Source: Paroedura picta (lineage: Eukaryota > Chordata > Lepidosauria > Squamata > Gekkonidae). From it: a stretch of DNA of 64,000 nt. The translations under genes were made by a program, and so were the position numbers. Location: the NCBI RefSeq assembly GCF_049243985.1, contig NC_135373.1:8043501-8107500 (forward strand), read 5' to 3'. The notes under the pieces are model-generated. The model searched no databases. It had not been told where the DNA came from and saw only the letters and a list, made by a program, of their open reading frames with translations. Below are positions 45,901 through 57,800 of the stretch, in pieces (the first letter of the stretch is position 1; each line of letters opens with the position of its first letter).

Positions 45901-48763
45901 ATTTCACTATTTTACAGCAACACACCCCACTCCAATCACCTTATGTCCTGTTAATCATTAATCAATTTAGTTATTATCTTTTGGGATGAGAAACCATTTA
46001 GTATGGATCGTGGGGGGGGAATTATCCTAGAGAACTATACAGAAACTTCATTTGGATGTTGTTTCTTCTCAGTACACTGAAATTGAAGGACAGATAACAG
46101 TTCCCCATTTCCTCTAGAAATCGGGGGGTGTCCCCCTGGTTTGGGGCAGTGAATCATAGCCACACCCAGTTAGAACCAGGCTGCCTTGATATCAACAGCC
46201 CTAACAATGAGGTCTTCATTAGGTGTTCATCAAAAGGCAGGTATGGCACAAATAAATGTTGCCAAACTCACCTGGCCACCAGAGCGTTGGCCGTTGTAAC
46301 CAGAAGGACCTGAACCACCATTGTAGCTTTGGCCAACCTATACAATAATTGAAAGGGGGGATCCACTTCATCAATCCTGACTGTTTCAGAAAATACAGTT
46401 GTAAATATTTCAGACGGGCAGCCATGTTACTGCTTTCCAACCCCACATCCCACTCCAAGACATCTTGCAACACTTATTCTTTAATACATTTATCATGACA
46501 TAACCTTTCAGGGGCAAGAACCTGTTTCATCCTGGATTTATGTCCCTCTTAGACTCATACAGACTGGTCTTTCAGACATTATTTGACCTCAATAGCTGCT
46601 CCTTAATGTCATACAAACAATTTAAGTCATGCAAGTCCTGTTTTCAGTTATTCAAAGAGGTTAAATTCTCTAAAGAAGTCTTATCCCATCTTGGATGGTA
46701 CTTTCACAGCTCTCTCTGCCAACCATGCTGGATTGGAAATTGTGGAAAACAGAGCAAATGTAATCTCTCTCTTTAAAAGTTTCCATTCAGAATATGGAGT
46801 GATACCCCAGTCCTGACCATCACAACGGAATTAAGAAACCTAGCCTTGGCCATGTTTGGTCCATTGTCTATGGCAGGGGTAGTCAACCTGTGGTCCTCCA
46901 GATGTCCATGGACTACAATTCCCATGAGCCCCTGCTAGTATTTGGACCACAGGTTGACTGTGGACCACAGGTTGACTGCCCCTGGTCTATGGCTTTAGAA
47001 CAGAGGTGTCCATCTTGGATATATCCAAAGGGGGATAGGGCACAATCGACCAAAGCAAAGGTCTCATACTTACCTGGCCACCATAGCCCTCACCATCATA
47101 TCGAGAAGAGCCAGAACCTGAGCCAGGTCGATAGCCTTGGTTACCCTATAGAATTAATTTAAAAATAAATGCCATTGATCCTGTTTGTTTCTTCAAATAT
47201 CATTTTGAATACTCCAGAAGGCTGGGTCATTTCACTTTTTCACAGCAAATCTCCCCCCCCCCCATCATCTTTGCCCCTTCAATCATTAATTGATTTAGTA
47301 TGACATATTTCAATGATAAGAACCTGTTTTGTATTGGGTGGGGGTGGGGGTGGGAATTGTTGCTGCAGCTTATACAAATACTCCAGAAGGCTAAGTTACT
47401 ATGTTATGTCAAAATCTCAACAAAGTTATTTCCTATCACTTTAATAATTGATAGTTTTTTTTTTAAAGATATAATCTTTTGAGGATGGGAGCCTCTTTTC
47501 AACTGCACTTCATCATAGCTGGAGATCGGTGTCTCAGGTTTTCCGCCCCAGGAAACCCCAGATATTGGTGCCCCATTTTTCCTCTAGATATCTCCAGGTA
47601 TTTTGGAGGTTTTCCCCCCCTTGGCTTTTGGCTGTGGATCATAGCCACACCCATTCAGAGCCAGGCTGCCTTGAAATCAACAGCCCTGGAATTGCGGTCT
47701 CCATCTAGTGTTCCTCAAAAGGTAGGTATGGGAGAAACAAATGTTACCAAATGTACCTGGCCCCAAGAACCTTGGCTGTTGTAGCGAGAAGGAACTGAAC
47801 CACCACCGTAGCCTTGGCTAGCCTATACAATTGCCGTCATCCAGGGGAAATTATTGGGGGGGGGGCAGGGATTCTGGGTTTTTTTTGGGGGGGGCATCAT
47901 CTGGGCATGGAATTGGAGTCACTGAGTGGACAGGTAGTTGTGAGCTTCCTGCAATCTGGAGATCCCTTCTGACTGTATCATTTTATGATAATCCTTCAGC
48001 ACGAGAAACTGTGCTGGATTGGATTGAGGGGGAGGGGAGAATTGTCTCTGAGGCTAATACAGAATCTTCATTTGGATACAGTCTTTCTCCTTAGCCACAA
48101 CCCAGTCAGAACCAGGCTACTTTGAAATCAACAGCCCTAGAATTGAAGTCTCCATCTGGTGTTCCTCAAAAGGAACAAATAAATGTTGCCAAACTCACCT
48201 GGACCCCAGAGCCTTGCCCTTTGTAGCCAGAAGGACCTGAACCGCCACTATAGCCTTGGCCAGCCTATACAATAATAAAAAACAAAACACCACTTCATCA
48301 ATCCCATTTGTTTCTTCAAAATATCAGTTTTAAATATTTCTGAGAGGTAGCCATTCCTCCCCGTAAAAGCCATCTTGCAACACTTATTCATTAATACATT
48401 TATTCTGACAAAACCTTTCAGGGCCAAGAACCTGCTTTGTCCTGCATCTACATCCCCTTGAGACTCATACGGACTGATCATTGGGACATTGTTTGGCCTC
48501 ATATGCTGAACATACAACAGGATTTGTCTGTTATTTGTCTGTTATTGTGTTGGAAGTGAAGGACTTTGTGATGTCTCCTTGCCTCAGACTCTGAAGGGGG
48601 CTATCAGAGAGTGAGATTGGAACTCTCCACTAGCCTATGTAGAAATAACCCATCCGAGACTCACTGTGGCTGAACATTGAAGCAGTGGAGGGCATGATGG
48701 AAGGCAGATGCGACCGCCCAAAAAGGCCCACTAGTGTGCATGCTGCCATAATGCAGCAGGCAC

Positions 48764-48800
<37 letters not shown>

Positions 48801-51800
48801 GATTTATTTCTCGACACTTCCTAAACTGGCTTGTGGCGGGTTACAATGTCTGATAAAATCCATTAAAATGCCCAATAAAAGACATACAATCACAGAACGT
48901 GGTGGAAAAGAACATTATGTTATGGGTAGCTTTTAGCCATTGTGCACTCTGCTAATTAGGGGACTGTCCCTCTTAACGTTGCAAAATCTGAAGAGGTTAA
49001 AATCTCTTTTAAAAGTTTCATCCCCTAGTGGTCTGTATTTTCATTGCCATCTCTGCCAACCATGCTGGGTTGGAAATCATGGAAGACAGCGCAACTATAA
49101 TCTCTCTCTTTAAATGCTTCCATTCAGAATATGGGGAGATAGCCCAGCCCTGACCATCACAGCCAGAACTACAGAAACATAGCCTTGATCATGCTTCGTC
49201 TTGGATGCATCCAATGGGGGCTATGGCACAATCCACCAAAGCAAACGTCTCCTACTCACCTGGCCTCCGTAGCCCTCACCATCATAGCCTGAAGGGCCAG
49301 AACTTGAGCCACGTCCATAGCCTTGGTTACCCTATAGAATTAATTTAAAAATAAATGTCACTGGGTTTTTTTCTTGAGATATCATTTGAAATATTACAGA
49401 CAGGTGGATCATTTCACTATTTCATAGCAAATTCCCTTCCCTATCACGTTTTGCACCCCAAGCAAATTTAGACTGCCAGATCCTGGAGTTCCTTGGGGGG
49501 GGATACAAAATATGGGTTGATACCATTCAGCATATAGTCTGATACCATAGTCCCGACCATTGCAGCCAGATCTTGGGGAAATGGCGATGGCCCATCTCAT
49601 ACTCACCTGGCCCCCGTAGGCCTGACCATTGTAGCCAGAAGGACCAGAACCAGAGCCCCTTCCATAGCCTTGGCCACCCTGTGGAATTGATTTACAAATT
49701 AAACTTCAATGATCCTATTTGTTTCTTCCAATGGTTTTTCAAATATGGCAGAAGGCTAAGTTGCTAGGTTGTGCCCCAACCCAAAAAGTCATGTTCTATC
49801 ACTATCTGGCATTCCGCAGGGCCTGCAAAATGGAGCGCTTCTGCCAGGTCTATGGTTGAGGCTGCCGTGGCAAGGAAGATCTGTATGCCCTCCCACCTCC
49901 AGGATAGAGCAATGTGTATGGCAGCTGCAGGTTCCATCTGCCCCTCTCTTCTCACCTCCCTCTAGGAGGTTCTCCTAATGCCGCAACCCTTTAATACAAT
50001 TCCTCATGCTATGCTGACCCCAACCATAAAATTATGCAAGCGTTCTTTCACAGAAATTAAACCAAAACCGACCAATGGCATGAAGATCCATGGTTCATGA
50101 TTGTGTACAAATTGCTTTTTTCCCGGGGTTTCTCAGTTCAGTTCTGCTTTTTGTCCCACCATGCCAATCTTGCTCTTTTCCGCTGCTCCAGACAAATGCT
50201 CTATCTCGATCTACTCCACAAGGCTATTGTGTGGATGTCGCCCCCCCCCCCACTCCATACAAGCTGCATGCCCTGCTGCGACCCCTTTGAAAGGGTTGTT
50301 CGACCCCCAAAGTGATCCCAACCCCCAGGTTGAGAACCACTGCTCTATGAGATTTCTAGTGTGTGTGTGGGGGGGGGGGGTGGATAGTTTTCAATTGTTC
50401 TTTTCTGCTGTATCTCTTTTGTTTTGTGATTATGGATCTACTAGAGGCAAAGCTCCGCGTGACTGCCAGGAGCTCCCTTGGGCGGCAGCCTGATGTGTTG
50501 GAGGCGCTCCGCGCGGCTCGCAATTGCTCCCTTGTCGGCAGGGCAGGAATCGGCCGGGCCAAACGGCAGGCGCAAAGCGCCTGCCGATTGGCCCGGCCGA
50601 TGGTCTGTCTGGAGGAAGGGGCCAATCGGCACCCTTCCTCATCCTGGACAGAGCCCGCCCTAACTCCTCCCACAAAGCCCTTACGGCTTTATTTAGTCCG
50701 CGGCGCCACGGGCAGTGTTAAGATGTGCTTTTACGTCCGGAGTTTTAATGGGGATTTTATTCAAACTACTGTAACCCGCCACGAGCTACTTGGGAGTGGC
50801 GGGTAATAAATTGAATTTAAAAAAAATAAAAATAAAAATAATAAAAATAAATAGATTTTAAAAGACATCGCCTTTCAGAGATGGGAGAATCTTTTGTAGT
50901 GCACCTTAGCATACCTAGAGGTCAGTGTCCTAGTCCTGCCCCTGCCACAAAATCCCCGAGTTCCTCCCCCAGGCTTTGGGCTATGAATCTTAGCCACACA
51001 GAGATATAAGCAGGCTGCCTTGAAATCACTGGCCTCGGATGGAACTGAGGTCCCCGTCTGGTGGATGCAGCACAGTCAGCTACAGAAATACCTTTAATAC
51101 TCACCTGGACCCTGGAGCCCTGAACGTTATAGCCAGAAGCACCAGACCCGTAGCCACTGTTGTAGCCGGAAGCACCTGCATTGCCCTTGCCGCCCTGTAA
51201 AATTAATTTTAAAGAACAGCTTCATTGATCCTGTGTGTTTCTCCAAATATCATTTTACATATCCCAGAAGACTAGCCCTGTTGCTTCATTTTGGCAAAAA
51301 CTGGGAACAAAACAAAAACCCGACTCTTATTATCTTCTGGCCTACTGCTAGTAGGTGCTGCCACCTAGTGGCCACTTGTAAAATTGCAATATAAACTTCA
51401 GAATCCGAGCAGAGGGGGAATAGCTTCTTACGTATTTTAATTGAAAAGCAGAACTGACCATGAGCTGCTTTGTGGTTTTTAAGGCACAACTCTCTCCAGG
51501 GAAATATTTTGCAAGGTAGACTTCTTAAGCAATACTTTATTGGGTACCATGATGTCCAAAAAAGAGTCAAAAATAAAGCACAGGGTTCCAGAGTTCTAGT
51601 GTGTGTGGAAGGGGGGATTCAATTTAACTTCCCCAAAAGAGTTTCCTTGGCTCACGCCCCTTTCCCTTACAGAGGTGGAGAGGTGGCTCAGTGGTCGAGC
51701 TCCTGGCCAATCCCCATCCTCCCCAGGACAGTAAAGATCAGGGTTGGAGGCATGACCCCCCTCAGAGACCCCGGAGAGCCAGTCAGAGCAGACAATACTG

Positions 51801-54800
51801 AACATGAGAGACCAGTACTCTGACTCAGGATACAGCAGCTTCATGTGGAGCAATCAACAGCATTATAGTTTCAGTGGGTCCCTCTGGCTTGTCCAGCAAG
51901 CCAGAGGGGCCCCCTGAAAGTATAATGCTGTCCATGCATACTAATGACCATGCTGGACTGTGGTCCTTAGCAAGATACAACTGGCCAGTCCATTATCCAT
52001 GGCATCAGGCAAGAAGAGCTCATCTTGGATGCATCCTTAAGGAATTACAGCCTCATCAGCCAAACCAAACACCTCATACTCACCTGGCCCCCAGAGCCCG
52101 GTCCATGGTAGCCAGAAGCACTGGAACCACCATTGTAGCCAGAAATACTACCATAGCCTTGGCCACCCTGTACAAAATTTAAAAAAAAATACTTAATTGA
52201 TCCTGTTTGTTTCCTCAAATATTATCATTATCATTATCAAATTTATTCCCTGCCACTCCTGTGGCCGGCACGTGGTGGGTTACAATAGTCCTTTGTTAAA
52301 AATCCTGGATAAAACCATATTGAAATACAGGACATAACAACAATACAGTACAAAAAAAAAGGTAAAGGTATCCCCTGTGCAAGCACCGAGTCACGTCTGA
52401 CCCTTGGGGTGACGCCCTCTAGTGGTTTTCATGGCAGACTCAATACGGGGTGGTTTGCCATTCCCTTCCCCAGTCATTACCGTTTACCCCCCAGCAAGCT
52501 GGGTACTCATTTTACCGACCTCGGAAGGATGGAAGGCTGAGTCAACCTTGAGCCGGCTGCTGGGATTGAACTCCCAGCCTCATGGGCAGAGCTTTCAGGC
52601 GGCTGCCTTACCACTGTGTGCCACAAGAAGCTCTTATACAGTACAAAACATGGCAATATTTAACAAATACACATCCCCCCCCCCAGACGTCTAATAATAG
52701 GGGTTGGAAGAGGGCCATCGATATCCCTTGGTCCAGGTGCTGCCTGCCACCGGGTGCAGCTTCAGGTTTAATAAAGGCATGGGGAAAGGGGTGGCAGTCA
52801 GGCTGAGAGCACAGGGGAAGCACTTGCGACGCTCCTTTCAGGAAGTTAGCTTAAAGCTGTAATCTTCAGAAGCCATTCCTGGGGACAAGGCTCACGGAAC
52901 AGAGCTAAATTCCTGCCTGAGGATTCCATCGGCTCTTCTCATTCTCTCAAGTCATTTGAAGAGTTGAAATCCTCATAGTTGACTCTCTCTATGGAACATA
53001 TGGTTTCTTGGGGCTGGGCGGTATCCAAATGTCATAATAAATAAAATAAACGCCTGTGTTCCTGCCTGGAGAGATTCCAGAAGGGCTGTCATTTACTCAC
53101 AGTCCTCCTCATAGATCTGGCTTGCATTCCAGGCAGAATGGTCTCTTCACCCTGTAGCAGAGGAGGCCAAATGGTGGCTCTCCAGATGCCCATGGACTAC
53201 AATAGTGGCAGGAGTTCAGAAGAAGAAGAAGAAGAAGAAGAAGAAGAAGAAGAAGAAGAAGAAGAAGAAGAAGAAGAGGAGGAGGAGGAGGAGGAGGAGG
53301 AGGAGGAGGAGGAGGAGGAGTTGGTTATTATATGCCACTTTTCTCTACATAAAGGAGTCTCAAAGTGCCTTACAGTTGCCTTCCCTTTCCTCTCCCCACA
53401 ACAGGCCCCCTGTGGGGGACGTGAGGCTGATACAGCCCAGATATTCCTGCTCGGTCAGAACAGCTTTATCAGTGCAATGGCAAGCTCAAGGTCACCCATC
53501 TGGCTGCATGTGAGAGCGGAGTGGGAATCAAACCCGGCTCGCCAGATTAGAAGTTCCTACTCCTAACTTAGGTCTTCCTCTGAGGTTCACCAAAAGGGGA
53601 TTTGGAACAATCAGCTCAATAAACAGCGAGATACTCACTTGGCCACCCTGACGGTCGTAGCCTGAGCCCCTAGAAGCGAAACCATTCGGACCTTGGCCAG
53701 CCTGCAGCATTGACAAAACAAACCAACAAACAAAAACAGTTATTGATCTTATGTTATCTCAAGTACGCATTTCCATATGCCAGATGGGTAGCCAAGATAG
53801 CATGTCACAGCAAAAATTAAAAGTAGCCCTATAGCACCGTAAAGACTTATGGAATTCCTGCAGTGCAAACTTTCATGGATTAGAACCCGTTATATACCTG
53901 TTTGATTTTTAGAAATATATCCGTGCCTTGGCATTAATACATAATGCTTATTTGGCTGTTTTGGTTTGGCTTTACATGATTTGTTTCCCATGCCTTTCAC
54001 CAGTCCCTCTTTCTCCCCCCCCCCTCTATTTACTAGCCTTTGGACATGCTTCTCAAAAGTTCTGTGCAAGATGCCCAAAGAGAGGCACAATAAGAACAGA
54101 ACCCCCCAAAATTAAATGGTGTCAGGGAGGGGGGTGGAATTGTGTCTTTGCTGATTTTGTCCTTTGCCTGCCTTCATCTTGTGGAGTATGCCCCGCAATC
54201 TCTCAACTTCTCTGTATCTCAATATCTCAAGTATACAATATCTTTCCCCTGATATTCTCTTTATTTCATTTTTCTCTCTCTCCTGCCTATTTTGAAGGAA
54301 TGCTGCTGCTTACTGGCCCTCTGTCTAATTACAATATCAACATTTGAAACGGAAAAGGAGCCAAGGACCAGGCGTTACAAGGCCCAGGACTGCCACCTGC
54401 TGCCCAATGTTTGAATTGCACCATGCATATTTTTCTTGTAAAGCGGAGGAAAGGTGCCCATAGACCAGGGGTAGTCAAACTGCAGTCCTCCAGATGTCCA
54501 TGGACTACAATTCCCAGGAGCCCCTGCCAGCATTTGCTGGCAGGGGCTTCTGGGAATTGTAGTCCATGGACATCTGGAGGGCCACAGTTTGACTACCCCT
54601 GCCATAGACTATTTTCATTGCAGCAGAATGATGCAGCTCCCTCACAGACAAGGTAAATTTGTGTATCCCTTGTGGGGTACAATGGCTTTCAGGCACTCCA
54701 AATGTCAAAGGAAACATGTTGAAGCAAGAATAATGTAAGGACCAACTTCAACAATAAATGTAAGGACCAACTTCAACTTATTAAGAGTATGTCATACAAT

Positions 54801-57800
54801 AGCTAAACTTAGTTTGTGGCATTTCAGACGCCACAAGTCTGAAACGCCACAAGCTAAGTTTAGCTATTATATGACCTTACTAGATATATAGCCCATTGTA
54901 CTGTAAATACAATGGGCGCTAGCAGGCACTACCCCTCCCTGGGGAGGCTTGGGGCTCTCCCCGAGTGGGTACAAAGGAAGAGGATGGCAGATGTGCCAGT
55001 GCGGAAGCGGCGCGCAGCATGGCAGGGGCGGCCGGGCGTTTTGAGGGGTGGGGGCTGGGTGGATGGCGGGGAGTAAAGAGTCGGGATGCGGCAGAGCGAT
55101 GAAGAGGCGAGGGTAACGCAAGGCAGGAGAGCGTACCAGCGTGAGGAGGACCGGAGAAGACAGGAGGTGGCATCTTGCGTCAGTCAGTCTTGTGGGCAGG
55201 GGCGGGCCGCGAGGAGGAATCTGAATGTCCGTTCAGTGGTGGAGATCCTCGGCTCTTGCGGCGGCGCGAGAAGCAGGAAGTAGGTTGGTTGATGAGTGCA
55301 GGCGGTGCATGACTGGAGGTTGGGGGGGCGGAGCAAGGGGAGGAAATGGGGGATATGAACCACGCATGTGCGGAGCTCGGCGCATGCGTGGTTCATTGTG
55401 AGTGAGGGCTGGCTGGCGTGCGGGTCGGACAGGCTGTCGGCGGGCGTGTCGGAGTGCGGCGGGGACGTCCGGCAAAGGGGTAGGCAAGAGGACGGGCAAT
55501 TAGGAGGGAGGGGGCGGGCGAGGGGGATGTGGGGCGCGGAGGGTCGGGGTGTGGGTTTGCGAGCCATGGGAATGTATGTTGGGGGGGATGTGAGGAGGGT
55601 TGGAATCGGCAGGGAGCGGGGTGGTGGGGGTGTCGCGGGTGTGTTCGGTGGGTAGGCTTACCAGTAGTCGGTGGGTAGGCTTCCCGGCAGGCGGCTGGTG
55701 GTGGCGGCGCGAGCAGGAAGGGCGTCCTGGGGAGGAGGGCCGCGGGGAGGCTTTTCAAGGGCCCCCGGGCGGCGCAGTCGGTTGTGCGAGCCGTCTGTGT
55801 CGAAAGGAGCAGGGCCTGGGCGTTGGCGGGGCAGCGGGTGAGCTCCTTTTCGGGCCGCGGTCTCCATAGTGAAGGGCGATGGTTCGGCGCCGGGAAAGGA
55901 GCAGGGCCGCCGCGTCGAAGACGCGGCGGCCCTGCTCCTTTCCTGGCGCCGAACCATCTGGGCAGCCATTCCAGGGCGGGCACAGTGTCGAAGGGCAGCT
56001 GCCGGGGGCTCCCTCAGGAGGGCCGCGGGGAGGCTTTTCAAGGCCTGTGCGTTGGCGGGGCGGCGGGTGAGCTCCTTTTCGGGCCGCGGTCTCCATAGTG
56101 AAGGGCGATGGTTCGGCGCCGGGAAAGGAGCAGGGCCGCCGCGTCGAAGACGCGGCGGCCCTGCTCCTTTCCCGGCGCCGAACCATCTGAGCAGCCATTC
56201 CAGGGCGGGCACAGTGGCGAAGGGTGACTGCCGGGGGCTTCCTGAGGCGGCGGCCTGACGCGGCGAGAAACGCAAAGCGCCTCTCGCCGCATCTGGCCGG
56301 GAGCAACTGCGAGCCGGCTCGCAGTTGCTGGGAATCGGAGGGACCAATCGGCAGGCGCTGCGCACCTGCCGATTGGTCCCTCCGATTGTCTGTCATGAGG
56401 AAGGGTCCAATCCAGACCCTTCCTCATCCCGGACACATCCCGCCCCAGGAGGGCTTACAGTTTTATTTAGTCCGTGGCGCCCGCGGCGCCACGGGCGGTG
56501 TACAGATACTCTGTCAAGAGATTTCCTAATAAGTTGAAGATGGTCCTTAAATACAAAAAACGTCCCTTGAAAAAGCTGTAGGCGAAACGCGTGGGGACTT
56601 GTGTGAAATAAGAATTAAAAAATTACTGAAACTGAAGAGAGACGACTCTAAATAAGTCCAATTTGGATATTTATTCTTGCCATATTGGCTTCCCATTGTG
56701 TCTGTACTATTCTGTAAAGGAAACATGTTCCATTCCTATAAAGGAAACATCAAAACTCATTTGATCTCTCTGGGATGCAGGAATGCAGAAGACCTGGCTC
56801 CCAGGGGAATGCATGTAAAGGACGGAGAAACGGTGCTCCAGCTGGGTCACTGAGCAAGTGCCTGAGGAAGAAGCCTGGCTCGTTCAGGAAGTCATTCCAG
56901 GGCTGTAAAGTAACCCCATGGTTTCACAAAACCCTGGTTGAGAAAACCAGGACTATGGCATCAGAATGGAGTTACCCAACTTGGATCCATCCAGAGGGGC
57001 CTATGGCACACTAATCCAAAACAAATGCCTCACCTGGCCACCATAGCCCGGACCGTTATAGCTAGAATAACCAGAACCGGTACCCCCGTTGTAGCTGGAA
57101 CTGCCACCATCGCCTCGGCTATCCTATACAACAGATTTAAGGGGAAAACTACTGAACTGATGGTATTGGCAAAAACCTGACACATTGGAAGTGAGGTCTT
57201 CATCAAAAGAGGCTACAGCACAATCAGCTACATAAATACCATCATCCTCACCTGGCCACCGTAGCCCGGACCGTTGTAGCCAGAAGAACCAGAACCTGAA
57301 ACGCCACCATCGCCTCGGCTATCCTATAAAATAGATTTAAGAAAAAACTGATGGAATTGGCAAAACCTGACACATTGGAAGTAAGGTCTTCATAAAAAGA
57401 GGCTACAGCACAATCAGCTACATAAATACCACCGTCCTCACCTGGCCACCATAGCCCGGACCATTGTAGCCAGAAGAACCAGAACCTGAAACGCCATTGT
57501 AGCCAGAACCGCCACCATAGCCTTGGCCGCCCTATAAAATTAATTAGGATGCATGTTGTGGATCCCGTTTCTTCCTTTAAATATAATTTTGTATATTCCA
57601 GAAGCCCAGGCATATTACTGTGTTACAGCAAAAACCAACTACAAATAAAGGTATCTTAGGCTACATCAGTCATTAAAACAGTCCTTGCAACGTAGCCTTT
57701 CAGGGACATAAACCTGTTTGCACTGGATTTGAATTTTAAAATAAGTCTGAGATTGAAACAGACACTTCATTTGGTTGCCGTTTGACCTCAGCAGAGCCAC

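Noticed and set aside
53138-53566. 142-codon poly-Glu frame
   Set aside because: Microsatellite plus SINE, no splice signals.
55393-56396. Several 190-235-codon Pro/Arg-rich frames
   Set aside because: They arise from GC-rich palindromic Helitron-like DNA and are mirrored on both strands.
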